DNA of 64,000 nucleotides from Falsirhodobacter sp. 20TX0035 (lineage in GTDB: Bacteria; Pseudomonadota; Alphaproteobacteria; Rhodobacterales; Rhodobacteraceae): the NCBI RefSeq assembly GCF_028307215.1, contig NZ_JAQMHV010000004.1:178458-242457 (forward strand), written 5' to 3'. A program made the position numbers and the translations under genes. How positions within the stretch are numbered: position 1 is the stretch's first letter; each line of letters opens with the position of its first letter. Below are positions 18,050 to 28,019 of the stretch, piece after piece. The notes under the pieces are model-generated. The model did not search any database, had not been told where the DNA came from, and saw only the letters and a program-made list of their open reading frames with translations.

Positions 18050-19870
18050 ATGGAACTCCGCAACATCGCGATCATCGCGCACGTCGACCATGGCAAGACC
18101 ACATTGGTGGACGAGCTTCTGAAGCAATCGGGCGCGTTTCGCGACAACCAGGCCGTGGCCGAACGTGCGATGGACAGCAATGACATCGAACGCGAACGCG
18201 GGATCACCATCCTTGCGAAATGCACCTCGCTGGAATGGAACGGGTCGCGCATCAACATCGTCGACACCCCCGGCCACGCCGATTTCGGCGGCGAGGTGGA
18301 GCGTATCCTGAGCATGGTGGACGGCGTCGTCCTGCTGGTCGACGCGGCCGAAGGCCCGATGCCCCAGACGAAATTCGTGACCTCCAAGGCGCTGGCCTTG
18401 GGTCTGCGCCCGATCGTGGTGCTGAACAAGGTCGACAAGCCCGACGCCGAACCTGATCGCGCGCTGGACGAGGTGTTCGATCTCTTCGCGAGCCTTGGCG
18501 CCGACGACCAGCAGCTGGACTTCCCCGCGATGTACGCCTCCGGCCGTTCCGGCTGGGCGGACATGGAGCTGGACGGCCCGCGCAAGGACCTGTCGGCCCT
18601 GTTCGACCTGATCCTGAAGCACGTCCCCGCGCCGAAGCAACTGGCCCGCATGGAAGAACCCTTCCAGATGCTGGCAACCACGCTGTCGGCCGACCCCTTC
18701 ATCGGCCGCATCCTGACCGGCCGCGTCGAGGCGGGCACCGTCAAGGCCGGCGACACCCTGAAGGCCCTGTCGCGCGATGGCGAGCGGATCGAGCAGTTCC
18801 GCGTGTCCAAGGTCCTCGCCTTCCGCGGCCTGTCCCAGAACCCGATCGAGGTCGGTGAGGCTGGCGACATCGTCACGCTGGCCGGCATGACCAAGGCCAC
18901 CGTGGCCGACACGCTGTGCGCCCCCGAAGTGGACACGGCGATCCCGGCCCAGCCGATCGACCCGCCGACCATCTCCGTGACCTTCGGCATCAACGACTCG
19001 CCGCTGGCGGGCCGTGACGGCAGCAAGGTCCAGTCCCGCGTCATCCGCGACCGCCTGATGAAGGAAGCCGAGGTCAACGTCGCCATCAAGATCACCGACA
19101 CCCCCGGCGGCGAAGCTTTCGACGTGGCGGGCCGTGGCGAACTCCAGATGGGCGTGCTGATCGAGAACATGCGCCGCGAAGGGTTCGAGCTGTCGATCTC
19201 GCGCCCCCGCGTTCTGTTCTCGGAACAGGACGGCCAGCGGATGGAGCCGATCGAGGAAGTCACGATCGACGTGGACGACGAGTTCACCGGCACCGTGATC
19301 GAAAAGCTGACCGGACCCCGCAAGGGCGACCTGGTGGAGATGAAGCCCGCCGGCGCCGGCAAGACGCGCATCATCGCGCATGTCCCGTCGCGCGGCCTGA
19401 TCGGCTATCACGGCCAGTTCCTGACCGACACGCGCGGCACGGGCGTGCTGAACCGCGTCTTCCACGAATGGGCGCCCCACAAGGGCCCGATCGAGGGCCG
19501 TCGCGTCGGCGTCCTGATCTCCATGGAAAACGGCACGGCGGTTCCCTACGCGCTGTGGAACCTGGAAGATCGCGGGCACCTGTTCATCAACCCGCAGGAG
19601 CCGGTCTATGTCGGCATGATCATCGGGGAGCACAGCCGCGAGAACGACCTCGAGGTGAACCCGCTGAAGGGCAAGAAGCTGACGAACGTCCGCGCATCGG
19701 GCACGGATGAAGCCGTCCGCCTGACGCCCCCTGTCCGCATGTCGCTGGAACAGGCCATCGCCTATATCGACAATGACGAGCTGGTGGAAGTCACGCCCAA
19801 GGCCGTTCGCCTGCGCAAGCGCTTCCTGGACCCCCACGAGCGCAAGCGCCAGTCGCGCGCTGCGGAATAA
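18050..19870 (+). CDS. typA: Ribosome-associated translational GTPase TypA/BipA
   Basis: GTPase of 606 residues that acts on the ribosome, important in stress and ribosome assembly. GTP motifs: AHVDHGKTTL (G1), RERGITI (G2), DTPGHADFGG (G3) and NKVDKPDA (G4) within the first 135 residues, followed by EF-G-like domains and the TypA-specific C-terminal part (SRGLIGYHGQFLTDTRGTG). The start at 18050 (MELRNIAIIAHVDHGKTT) matches the family; longer open frame upstream is untranslated leader and the mini-gene region. Confidence 0.97.
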   Translation: MELRNIAIIAHVDHGKTTLVDELLKQSGAFRDNQAVAERAMDSNDIERERGITILAKCTSLEWNGSRINIVDTPGHADFGGEVERILSMVDGVVLLVDAAEGPMPQTKFVTSKALALGLRPIVVLNKVDKPDAEPDRALDEVFDLFASLGADDQQLDFPAMYASGRSGWADMELDGPRKDLSALFDLILKHVPAPKQLARMEEPFQMLATTLSADPFIGRILTGRVEAGTVKAGDTLKALSRDGERIEQFRVSKVLAFRGLSQNPIEVGEAGDIVTLAGMTKATVADTLCAPEVDTAIPAQPIDPPTISVTFGINDSPLAGRDGSKVQSRVIRDRLMKEAEVNVAIKITDTPGGEAFDVAGRGELQMGVLIENMRREGFELSISRPRVLFSEQDGQRMEPIEEVTIDVDDEFTGTVIEKLTGPRKGDLVEMKPAGAGKTRIIAHVPSRGLIGYHGQFLTDTRGTGVLNRVFHEWAPHKGPIEGRRVGVLISMENGTAVPYALWNLEDRGHLFINPQEPVYVGMIIGEHSRENDLEVNPLKGKKLTNVRASGTDEAVRLTPPVRMSLEQAIAYIDNDELVEVTPKAVRLRKRFLDPHERKRQSRAAE

Positions 19871-19875
19871 ATGGA

Positions 19876-19902
19876 AAGGCCGCCCCGAGGGGCGGCCTTT
19901 TT
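19876..19902 (+). terminator. Intrinsic terminator after typA
   Basis: AAGGCCGCCCC pairs with GGGGCGGCCTT with a short loop and ends in five T residues. It can also serve the convergent gene at 19930. Confidence 0.9.
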
Positions 19903-19929
19903 CATGAGCGGTGGGTTTGGCCGAGGGGC

Positions 19930-20217
19930 TTATTCAAGCTCTTCGACCACCACCAGATCGCGGACGGAGGCGTTCCTGGCATACGCCAGCGCCGCCTGAT
20001 ATTCATCCGAGTTGTAGCAGGTCACGGCCGCATCGATCGACGGGAAGCGGACCACGACGTTGCGCTTCCGCTCCCTTCCCTCAAGCTGCACATAAGGGCC
20101 GCTGCGGTGCAGAAACACGCCGCCATGGGCCGCGATCGCCGGCCCCGCCGCCTTGGCGTACAGCGCATAGCTGTCGGGATCGGTCACTTCGACATGGGTG
20201 ATCCAGAGTGCAGACAT
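19930..20217 (-). CDS. DUF1330 family protein
   Basis: Small protein of 95 residues with the ferredoxin-like dimeric barrel pattern of DUF1330 (VTDPDSYALYAKAAGPAIAAHGG, then RNVVVRFPSIDAAVTCYNSDEYQAALAYAR). The family's function is unknown. The start codon directly abuts the alaS stop codon, so it is probably co-transcribed with alaS. Confidence 0.9.
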   Translation of the reverse strand: MSALWITHVEVTDPDSYALYAKAAGPAIAAHGGVFLHRSGPYVQLEGRERKRNVVVRFPSIDAAVTCYNSDEYQAALAYARNASVRDLVVVEELE

Positions 20218-22866
20218 TCAACCCTCCAACATGGTTTCGACGGCCTTCACGGCCTCTTCCGCCTTTGACGCGTCCGCAGCACCGGCCTGCGCCATGTCCG
20301 GACGGCCACCGCCGCCCTTGCCGCCAAGCGCTTCGGCCGCCGCCTTCACCAGATCCACGGCCGACAGGCGCCCGGTCAGATCCGCGGTGACACCTGCAGC
20401 CAGCGCCGCCTTCCCGCCCGTGTCGGAGATGAGGAGAACGGCGCCCGAGCCGATCTTGCCCTTCATCTCGTCGATCAGACCCGGAAGCTCCTTGCCCGAC
20501 ACGCCCTGAACGATCCGCGACAGGAAGCGCACGCCGCCGATCTCCTTCGCCTCGCCATCCGCGCCGGACATCGCCGCTTCGCGCTTCAGCTGCGCCAATT
20601 CATTGGCCAGCGCGCGGCGTTCCTCGACCAGCGCCCGCGTGCGCTCCACCACCTCGGCGGGGGATGCTTTCAGCACGGCCGCAACCTCGGACAGCCGCTT
20701 CACCTGCTCGGACAGGTGGTACAGGGCCGCGTCGCCCGTCAGCGCCTCGATCCGCCGCACCCCGGCCGAGGAGGCCGAATCGCTCAGCAGAACAAACAGG
20801 CCGATCTCTCCCAGCCGCCCCACATGGGTGCCGCCGCAGAGTTCCAGCGAATAGGTTGCCGCATCCATCCCCTTGCCGGAGCCGTCCAGACGGCCCATCG
20901 ACACAACGCGCACCTCGTCGCCATATTTTTCGCCGAACAGCGCCTGCGCGCCCAGTTCGCGCGCGTCGTCCGGCGCCATGACACGGGTCACCACCTCGCC
21001 GTTCTGGCGGATCAGCGCGTTGACCTCGGCCTCCACGGCCACGATCTCGTCCGGGGTCAGGCCCTTGGCGTGGCTGAAGTCGAAGCGCAGACGGTCCGGG
21101 GCGTTCAGGCTGCCCCGCTGGGCGACGTGATCGCCCAGAGTGCGGCGCAACGCCTCGTTCAAAAGGTGCGTGGCGGAGTGGTTGCTTTCGATCGCCCCGC
21201 GGCGCGCCCGGTCAACGACCAGCTCCGCACCCTGCCCGGTGGCGATCTCGCCCTCCACGACCTCGGCCGAGTGGATGAACAGGCCTTGGCTGCGTTTGGT
21301 GTCGGTGATGCGCGCGCGGCCGGTGTCGGTCGACAGATCGCCCGCGTCGCCCACCTGACCGCCGCTTTCGCCATAGAACGGGGTCTGGTTCAGCACGATC
21401 TGCACGACGTCGCCCACGGCCGCCTTGGCCGCGGCCGCACCCTGCGCCACGATAGCCTGGATCTGGCCCTCCGCGACGTCGGTGTCATAGCCCAGGAACT
21501 CGGTCGCGCCGAACTGGTCGGCCAGGTCGAACCAGATCGCGGCGTCCTTGGTTTCGCCCGAACCGGACCAGCTGGCGCGCGCCTTGGCCTTCTGTTCGGC
21601 CATTGCGCTCTCAAAACCTTCGGTGTCCACAGCGCGGCCCTTTTCGCGCAGCGCGTCCTGCGTCAGGTCCAGCGGGAAGCCGTAGGTGTCGTAGAGCTTG
21701 AAGGCGGCCCCGCCGGGCAGCGGCGCATCCTCGGGCAGGCCGGCCAGTTCGTCGTCCAGCAGCTTCAGGCCGCGGTCCAGCGTCTGGCGGAACTTCGTCT
21801 CCTCCTGCCGCAGCGTTTCCTCGATCAGGGCCTGCGCGCGCGTCAGCTCGGGATAGGCCGCGCCCATCTGGCGGACCAGCGCCGGCACCAGGCGGTGCAT
21901 CAGCGGATCCTGCGCGCCCAGCTGGTGGGCGTGGCGCATCGCGCGGCGCATGATGCGGCGCAAAACGTAGCCGCGCCCCTCGTTCGACGGCATCACGCCA
22001 TCGGCCAGCAGGAACGAGGTGGAGCGGAGGTGGTCGGCGATCACCCGGTGATGCGTTTTGCCCGGGCCGTCCGGATCGGTGGAGGTCGCGTGCGCGCTCG
22101 CCTCGATCAGGCTGCGCATCAGGTCGGTGTCGTAGTTGTCGTGCTTGCCCTGCAGCAGCGCGCCGATCCGCTCCAACCCCATGCCTGTGTCGATCGACTG
22201 CATGTCGAGCGCGCGCATGGAGCCGTCGGCGAATTGCTCGTTCTGCATGAAGACGAGGTTCCAGATCTCGATGAACCGGTCGCCATCCTCGTCGGCGGAA
22301 CCGGGGGGGCCGCCCCAGATCTTGTCGCCGTGGTCGAAGAAGATTTCGGTGCAGGGGCCGCAGGGGCCGGTCGGACCCATCATCCAGAAGTTGTCGTTCG
22401 TGGGGATGCGGATGATGCGGTCGTCGGACAGGCCCGCGACCTTCTTCCACAAGGCGGCCGCCTCGTCATCCGTGTGATACACGGTGACCAGAAGGCGATC
22501 CTTGGGGATGTCGAAGTCCTTGGTCAGCAATTCCCACGCAAAGGGAATGGCCTGTTCCTTGAAGTAGTCGCCGAAGCTGAAGTTGCCAAGCATCTCAAAG
22601 AAGGTGTGGTGGCGGGCCGTGTAGCCGACATTGTCCAGGTCGTTGTGCTTGCCGCCCGCGCGCACGCATTTCTGCGCGGTGGTCGCCCGGACGTAATCCC
22701 GCGTCTCGTCCCCGGTGAAGCAGTTCTTGAACTGCACCATGCCCGAGTTCGTGAACATCAGCGTGGGATCGTTGCGCGGAACCAGCGGGCTGCTGGGCAC
22801 GACCGTGTGCCCGTTCCGCGCAAAGAAGTCGAGGAAGGTGGATCGGATATCGTTCAGCGACGGCAT
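20218..22866 (-). CDS. alaS: Alanine--tRNA ligase
   Basis: Cytoplasmic enzyme of 882 residues that charges tRNA-Ala. The N-terminal class II core is seen ([23 protein letters not shown], then [14 protein letters not shown]), followed by the editing domain with the zinc ligands [12 protein letters not shown] and [15 protein letters not shown], and an Ala-rich C-terminal domain with the [15 protein letters not shown] motif. Full family length. The start at 22866 is the conserved [11 protein letters not shown]. Confidence 0.98.
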   Translation of the reverse strand: MPSLNDIRSTFLDFFARNGHTVVPSSPLVPRNDPTLMFTNSGMVQFKNCFTGDETRDYVRATTAQKCVRAGGKHNDLDNVGYTARHHTFFEMLGNFSFGDYFKEQAIPFAWELLTKDFDIPKDRLLVTVYHTDDEAAALWKKVAGLSDDRIIRIPTNDNFWMMGPTGPCGPCTEIFFDHGDKIWGGPPGSADEDGDRFIEIWNLVFMQNEQFADGSMRALDMQSIDTGMGLERIGALLQGKHDNYDTDLMRSLIEASAHATSTDPDGPGKTHHRVIADHLRSTSFLLADGVMPSNEGRGYVLRRIMRRAMRHAHQLGAQDPLMHRLVPALVRQMGAAYPELTRAQALIEETLRQEETKFRQTLDRGLKLLDDELAGLPEDAPLPGGAAFKLYDTYGFPLDLTQDALREKGRAVDTEGFESAMAEQKAKARASWSGSGETKDAAIWFDLADQFGATEFLGYDTDVAEGQIQAIVAQGAAAAKAAVGDVVQIVLNQTPFYGESGGQVGDAGDLSTDTGRARITDTKRSQGLFIHSAEVVEGEIATGQGAELVVDRARRGAIESNHSATHLLNEALRRTLGDHVAQRGSLNAPDRLRFDFSHAKGLTPDEIVAVEAEVNALIRQNGEVVTRVMAPDDARELGAQALFGEKYGDEVRVVSMGRLDGSGKGMDAATYSLELCGGTHVGRLGEIGLFVLLSDSASSAGVRRIEALTGDAALYHLSEQVKRLSEVAAVLKASPAEVVERTRALVEERRALANELAQLKREAAMSGADGEAKEIGGVRFLSRIVQGVSGKELPGLIDEMKGKIGSGAVLLISDTGGKAALAAGVTADLTGRLSAVDLVKAAAEALGGKGGGGRPDMAQAGAADASKAEEAVKAVETMLEG

Positions 22867-22926
22867 GGGGGCCCCTGTTCTTGTCTTGCCCCCGTTTACC
22901 CCCCGCCGGGCCTTACAACAAGGCCC

Positions 22927-23994
22927 TCACTCTTCCATCAGGTCGTCGGCGTCCGGCTTGAAGCTGAGGTCGAGGCCGTGGGCCGTGCGGACCTTGTCCT
23001 CGATCGACCGTGCGGTCTGCGGGTTGGCGCGCAGGAACTGCTTAGCGTTCTCACGCCCCTGCCCGATCCGTTCGTCCCCGTAGGAATACCACGAGCCCGA
23101 CTTCTCGACCACGCCCGCCTTCACGCCAAGATCCACCAGCTCGCCCAGCTTGGAGATGCCTTCGCCATACATGATGTCGAATTCGACCTCCTTGAAGGGC
23201 GGCGCCACCTTGTTCTTGACGACCTTCACACGGGTCGCGTTGCCGATCACCTCGTCCCGGTCCTTGATCGCGCCGGTGCGGCGGATGTCCAGACGGACCG
23301 ACGCATAGAACTTCAGCGCGTTGCCGCCGGTCGTGGTTTCGGGCGAACCGAACATCACGCCGATCTTCATGCGGATCTGGTTGATGAAGATCACCATGCA
23401 GTTCGACCGGCCGATGGAGGCGGTCAGCTTGCGCATCGCCTGGCTCATCAGGCGGGCCTGCGAGCCCATCTGCATGTCGCCCATGTCGCCCTCGATCTCG
23501 GCCTTGGGCGTCAGCGCCGCGACCGAATCGACCACGATCAGGCTGACGGCGCCCGAGCGCACCAGCGTGTCCACGATCTCCAGCGCCTGCTCGCCCGTGT
23601 CGGGCTGCGAGATCAGGAGTTCGTCGAGGTTCACGCCTAGCTTCTTGGCATAGGACGGATCAAGGGCGTGTTCGGCGTCCACGAAGGCGCAAACGCCACC
23701 CTTTTTCTGTTCCTCGGCCACGACATGCAGCGTCAGCGTCGTCTTGCCCGAACTTTCGGGGCCGTAGATCTCGATGATCCGGCCCTTGGGCAGACCGCCG
23801 ATCCCCAGTGCGATGTCCAGGCCCAGCGAGCCGGTGGAGGTCGCCTCGACCTCCATCACCGCGTTGTCCTGCCCGAGTTTCATGATCGAGCCTTTACCGA
23901 ACTGCCGTTCGATTTGTGCCAGTGCGCTTTCGAGCGCCTTCGCCTTGTCCATTTCGCGCTTTCCGTCCAAATCAAAAAGGTTCGCAGTCGCCAT
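22927..23994 (-). CDS. recA: Recombinase RecA
   Basis: Protein of 355 residues for homologous recombination and SOS induction. Walker [10 protein letters not shown] (near residue 80), the [12 protein letters not shown] motif, Walker [11 protein letters not shown], the [14 protein letters not shown] loop L2 region and an acidic C-terminus ending EE are present. A LexA box lies in its promoter (24043-24057). It lies 60 bases upstream of alaS on the same strand. Confidence 0.99.
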   Translation of the reverse strand: MATANLFDLDGKREMDKAKALESALAQIERQFGKGSIMKLGQDNAVMEVEATSTGSLGLDIALGIGGLPKGRIIEIYGPESSGKTTLTLHVVAEEQKKGGVCAFVDAEHALDPSYAKKLGVNLDELLISQPDTGEQALEIVDTLVRSGAVSLIVVDSVAALTPKAEIEGDMGDMQMGSQARLMSQAMRKLTASIGRSNCMVIFINQIRMKIGVMFGSPETTTGGNALKFYASVRLDIRRTGAIKDRDEVIGNATRVKVVKNKVAPPFKEVEFDIMYGEGISKLGELVDLGVKAGVVEKSGSWYSYGDERIGQGRENAKQFLRANPQTARSIEDKVRTAHGLDLSFKPDADDLMEE

Positions 23995-24042
23995 ACGGGG
24001 ATCCTTTTCGCACAGCTGCCGGCCGCGGGCAAATCTGACGAT

Positions 24043-24057
24043 GTTCTTGTCTTGTTC
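24043..24057 (-). promoter_or_regulatory. SOS (LexA) box of recA
   Basis: GTTC-TTGTCTT-GTTC matches the alphaproteobacterial LexA operator GTTC-N7-GTTC exactly. It overlaps the recA -10 region (ATATAA or TATAAG on the minus strand near 24057-24063), with a possible TTGCGG -35 at 24081-24086, the right place for repression. Confidence 0.9.
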
Positions 24058-24180
24058 TTATATGGTGGAACGGGCCCGGACCGCAAGTCATTTCGTTAAG
24101 AAAGCTTTTCACCTGAAAATGCTTAAGCAATGGTTTACGGGTGCGTGGGACACAGGCCCGAAGAAGGAGACGACACGACG

Positions 24181-24768
24181 ATGCTGGTATTCTGGGAACA
24201 ACGACTGGTCTTTCTGGCAACGCCGAAAACCGGGTCGACCGCCGTGGAGGCGGCCTTGGAGCCGCTGGCCGCCGTGACGATCGTCCGCCCGCCGCTGCTG
24301 AAGCACACCACGGTTCACCGCTTCCAGCGTTTCCTCGGCCCCTACCTGCGCGCGGCCTCGGGCCATGAGTTCGAGACGGTGGCCCTGATGCGGGAACCCC
24401 GGGACTGGCTGGGCAGCTGGTTCCGCTACCGCACCCGGCAGGCCGTGGACGAAGCGAAGGCCACGCGCGGGATGAGCTTCGACGACTTCGTACGCGCCTA
24501 CGCCTCGGACCCGCAACCCGCCTTTGCCGATGTGGGATCGCAGGAACGTTTCCTGCGACCGAAGGGGGATCAGGGGATCGACCACCTCTTCCGCTACGAG
24601 GAGATCGACCGTTTCGTCGCCTTCCTCGAAGATCGGCTGGATTGCGAGATCACGCTGCCCCGGCTGAACGTGTCGCCCCCCGGATCCACCGACCTGTCGG
24701 AGGAAGGCGAGGCGCTTCTGCGCACGGCCTGTGCCCGCGACTATGAGCTTTACAACAGCATCAGCTGA
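24181..24768 (+). CDS. Sulfotransferase-family protein
   Basis: Protein of 195 residues. The N-terminal LVFLATPKTGSTAVEAAL is the 5'-phosphosulfate binding loop (pattern P-K-T-G-S-T) of sulfotransferases and VALMREPRDWLGSWFRYRT is the 3'-phosphate site with the R-E/D-P-R-D motif. The acceptor is unknown. The start at 24181 puts the PAPS loop at residues 13-20; AAGGAG lies upstream. The gene diverges from recA and its end overlaps convergent cckA by 8 bases. A second, unrelated-looking sulfotransferase lies at 62079. Confidence 0.85.
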   Translation: MLVFWEQRLVFLATPKTGSTAVEAALEPLAAVTIVRPPLLKHTTVHRFQRFLGPYLRAASGHEFETVALMREPRDWLGSWFRYRTRQAVDEAKATRGMSFDDFVRAYASDPQPAFADVGSQERFLRPKGDQGIDHLFRYEEIDRFVAFLEDRLDCEITLPRLNVSPPGSTDLSEEGEALLRTACARDYELYNSIS

Positions 24769-26791
24769 AGGCGCGCTGCACTGTCTCCGTCAGGTCGTTG
24801 AGGGAGAAGGGCTTGGGCAGGAAGACCGAATTGGGGAACTGCAACTGTTCCTCGGCAAAGGCTTCCTGGGCATAGCCCGACACGAAGATCACGCGGGCCG
24901 TAGGGCGCTGGCGCAGCGCCTCCCGCACCCAGGTGGGGCCGTCCATTCCGGGCATGACGACATCCGTCACGAAGACATCCACCGCCAGGGCGGGGTCCTC
25001 CAGCAGTTCCAGCGCCTCCTCGGCGCTGCCGGCCTCAAGCACAGTATAGCCGCGCAGGCGCAACGCGCGCGAGGCGAAGGCCCGCACCGGCGCCTCGTCC
25101 TCCACCAACAGCACGATGCCGCCGCCGGGCTCCTGCGACTTGCGCACGGGTGCCGGAGCGACTGATGCCGCGTCCGGCTCCTTGATCGACACGGGGAACA
25201 GCAGGTGGAAGGTGCTGCCCTCATCCGGGACGCTGTCCACGAAGATGTAGCCGCCCGTCTGCTTGACGATGCCGTAGACGGTGGAGAGGCCGAGGCCCGT
25301 CCCCTCGCCCGGCCGTTTCGTGGTGAAGAACGGCTCGAAGATCTTGCCCAGGTGGTCGGCGGGGATGCCCGTGCCGTGGTCAATGACCCGAATCACCGAA
25401 TAGTCGCCCGGCGGCACCACGGCGCGGTTCCGGTGCAGCTCCTCCGTCAGGGACAGCGCTTCGGTCACGATGCGGATGGTGCCGCGCGTGGGCATGGCAT
25501 CGCGCGCGTTGACGACGAGGTTCATGATCACCTGTTCCAGCTGCCGCCGGTCGGCCCGGATATGGCCAAGGCCGGTTCCCAGCTCCAACCGCAGGCTGAC
25601 GCGTTCCCCCACAAGGCGGTTCAGCAGGTGCGCCAGATCCGACAGCACCTCCTCCAGCTCCAGCGTTTCCAACTTCTGCGTCTGCTTGCGCGAGAAGGCC
25701 AGAAGCTGGCCCACGAGGCTCGCCGCGCGGTTGGCGTTCTGGTGGATCTGCATCAGGTCGGCGTATTCCGGATCCTCATGGTCGTGGCGCAGCAACAGCA
25801 GGTCGCAATGGCCCGAAATCGCGGTCAGCAGGTTGTTGAAATCATGCGCCACACCGCCCGCCAGCTGGCCGATGGCCTGCATCTTCTGGCTCTGGATGAA
25901 CTGCGCCTCCAGCACGCGCACGGCCGTGGCGTCGATCATCACGCCCAGAACCACGTCGCGCCCGCGTTCCTGCATCCGGCGCAGGGTCAGCTGCACATGC
26001 GCGTCCTGATCGCGGCGCACGCGCAGCACCTCACCCGGTGCCACCAGCCGGCCCACGGCCACGTCCTGAAGCCAGGCCGTCATGGACCGCCCCAATCCCT
26101 CGAACAGGTCGGAGATCGTGATCTTTTCACCCAGATCCAGCCGCAGCGTTTCGCGGGCCAAGGCGTTGGCGGTCAGGACCTTGCCTTCGGGGGAAAAGAT
26201 CACCAGCGGGATCGGCACCTGTTCGAAGCGGATGCGCGTGGGCAGCACCAGTTCGGGTTCCGGCAGCGCGATCTCCTGCACCTCCGCCCGCTCCAGCCGC
26301 CACAGGAACAGGCCGTTGCCCCCATCATGCACGCTGAGGGTGGAGCGGACGGCCCCGGCGGTCACATCCTCGGTCACACTGCCATCGGCGCGGGCGCGGG
26401 CCAGCAGACGCAGGGCGACGAAGTCCGGCTCGGCGAACAGGCCGGGAAAGCGCGGGGTCTGACCGGGAACGACTCCCGCGGCGCGGGCGGCGGCGTTGCC
26501 GAACCGCACCCGGCCGCGCCCATCCGTGGCAAGGCACAGATCCGGATCCCGCTCCATCAGCCGCTTCAGGACGGCGCATTGCATCCGGTCGCGAACCGCC
26601 TGCACCGTCCACACCACCACCGCCCCCAAGGCCAGCGTCCAGAAGGTCGCCACCACGGCTAGCCCCGCGTCGGCCATGGCCTGGGACCGGGTGAACCAAG
26701 TCGGCCCCAGTGCCAGAAGACCCGCCCCCAGAAGGAGCGCGGCCCAAAGCAGCAGGGGATTAGCGTGCGAAAGGAAGTGGGTCTTCTTCAT
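24761..26791 (-). CDS. cckA: Hybrid sensor histidine kinase CckA
   Basis: Inner-membrane phosphorelay kinase of 676 residues that controls the CtrA pathway in alphaproteobacteria through ChpT. Two membrane helices (about residues 13-30 and 43-63) are followed by two PAS-like regions, the HisKA motif [17 protein letters not shown] with H316, a HATPase domain ([29 protein letters not shown]) and a receiver domain with phospho-acceptor D610 in [11 protein letters not shown] and the CckA-typical [10 protein letters not shown]. In Rhodobacterales CckA also controls motility and gene transfer agents. Single gene. Confidence 0.95.
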   Translation of the reverse strand: MKKTHFLSHANPLLLWAALLLGAGLLALGPTWFTRSQAMADAGLAVVATFWTLALGAVVVWTVQAVRDRMQCAVLKRLMERDPDLCLATDGRGRVRFGNAAARAAGVVPGQTPRFPGLFAEPDFVALRLLARARADGSVTEDVTAGAVRSTLSVHDGGNGLFLWRLERAEVQEIALPEPELVLPTRIRFEQVPIPLVIFSPEGKVLTANALARETLRLDLGEKITISDLFEGLGRSMTAWLQDVAVGRLVAPGEVLRVRRDQDAHVQLTLRRMQERGRDVVLGVMIDATAVRVLEAQFIQSQKMQAIGQLAGGVAHDFNNLLTAISGHCDLLLLRHDHEDPEYADLMQIHQNANRAASLVGQLLAFSRKQTQKLETLELEEVLSDLAHLLNRLVGERVSLRLELGTGLGHIRADRRQLEQVIMNLVVNARDAMPTRGTIRIVTEALSLTEELHRNRAVVPPGDYSVIRVIDHGTGIPADHLGKIFEPFFTTKRPGEGTGLGLSTVYGIVKQTGGYIFVDSVPDEGSTFHLLFPVSIKEPDAASVAPAPVRKSQEPGGGIVLLVEDEAPVRAFASRALRLRGYTVLEAGSAEEALELLEDPALAVDVFVTDVVMPGMDGPTWVREALRQRPTARVIFVSGYAQEAFAEEQLQFPNSVFLPKPFSLNDLTETVQRAFS

Positions 26792-26825
26792 GGCAGATGG
26801 GTCGCAAATAAAGGTTAACCCCCGC

Positions 26826-27971
26826 TTAAGCGGCGGGGGCCTGCAGCAGCGCCAGGTAAAATCCGTCGCCCCCCTCCAGCGGCGTCAAGCGGCGCTCCGC
26901 AATCTGCTGCCATCCGGCGTGGCGAGACAGGAAGGCCTCCACCTGCGCGCGATTCTCCTCCTCCAAAAGGGAACAGGTGGCATAGGCAAGAAGGCCCTCG
27001 GGCCGCAGAGCGGGCGCGACCTGATCCAGAATCTCCCCCTGCGTCCGTTTCAGGGCGTCCAGTCGTTCCGGCGTCAGGAGCCACTTACCCTCGGGCGCGC
27101 GCCGCCAGCTTCCGGACCCGGAACAGGGCGCATCCACCAGAACAAGGTCATAGTCCCGCGACAGCGCGGTCTTCGTGTCCACCCGTGCCACGGAAACGCC
27201 GGCCCGCGTCGCCCGCGCCGGCAGATCGGCCATCCGCTTCGGGTCGATGTCATGGGCCGACAGGTCCAACCGCGCCCGCGCCGCCATGGCCAGCGTCTTG
27301 CCGCCCCCGCCCGCGCAGAAGTCCAGCACCCGGTCGCCATCCTTCAGCGGCAGCATCTCGATCACGGCCTGCGAGGCGGCGTCCTGCAACTCCACCCGCC
27401 CCGTGCCATAGGCGGCGGAGTTCTGGATGCGGCGCGCGCCCTCCACCACCTCCAGCGCGGTGTTGGCGAGGGGATGGGGCCGGGCCATGATGTTGTCGGC
27501 GGCCAGCGCCGCGATCGCCGCGTTCCGGTCCCCCACGGCGCGCAGGAACACCGGCGCGCGATGGCGCAACGCCTCCATCACCGGGGCGAAATCGGGCCCG
27601 AGGGAGGATCGGAGCGCGGGCGCGATCCAGTCCGGGCAGTCCAGCGCCTCCAGCCCCTCGGGCGGGCGGCCTTCCTCAACAACGGGCGCGGGGGCATGGC
27701 CTTCCCCGGTGAACAGCGGCGCGGGGTCCGTTCCGGCCGACCGCACCCCGCCGAGGATCAGACCCCGCCCGGTTTCCGCCCCGCCCAGCGCGGCGAAGCT
27801 GCGGCGGCAGCGGATCGCGTCGAACACCAGATCGCGCACCGCGGCGCGATCGCCCGATCCGGCAAAGCGGCTGCCCCGCGCCCAGTTGATCAGCGCCTTT
27901 TCGGCCGGAACACCGGAAAGCCAGCGGTCCAGAATGGTCATGGCGGCGGAAAGGCGGGCGGCTGGGGTCAT
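26826..27971 (-). CDS. RsmB/NOP-family RNA (cytosine-5) methyltransferase
   Basis: Protein of 381 residues. The SAM motif VLDFCAGGGGKTLAMAA, the PCSGSGSWRRAPEGKW motif IV and the catalytic TCS motif in LAYATCSLLEEEN identify an rRNA m5C methyltransferase of the RsmB group. The N-terminal part (about 130 residues, ILDRWLSGVPAEKALINWARG) is shorter than the NusB-like domain of E. coli RsmB (429 residues), so the target position could differ. It lies 48 bases after ade on the same strand and ends 34 bases before cckA. Confidence 0.9.
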   Translation of the reverse strand: MTPAARLSAAMTILDRWLSGVPAEKALINWARGSRFAGSGDRAAVRDLVFDAIRCRRSFAALGGAETGRGLILGGVRSAGTDPAPLFTGEGHAPAPVVEEGRPPEGLEALDCPDWIAPALRSSLGPDFAPVMEALRHRAPVFLRAVGDRNAAIAALAADNIMARPHPLANTALEVVEGARRIQNSAAYGTGRVELQDAASQAVIEMLPLKDGDRVLDFCAGGGGKTLAMAARARLDLSAHDIDPKRMADLPARATRAGVSVARVDTKTALSRDYDLVLVDAPCSGSGSWRRAPEGKWLLTPERLDALKRTQGEILDQVAPALRPEGLLAYATCSLLEEENRAQVEAFLSRHAGWQQIAERRLTPLEGGDGFYLALLQAPAA

Positions 27972-28019
27972 GGCATCCTCGTTCGGCTGCGCGGGCCATA
28001 GCGCAGCCCGCGCGCCATG

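Noticed and set aside
17819..19837. 672-codon minus-strand frame opposite typA
   Set aside because: Antisense shadow of typA, which has all GTPase motifs on the other strand.
20716..23640. 974-codon plus-strand frame opposite alaS and recA
   Set aside because: It spans two clear genes on the other strand and has no domain; an effect of high GC at third codon positions.
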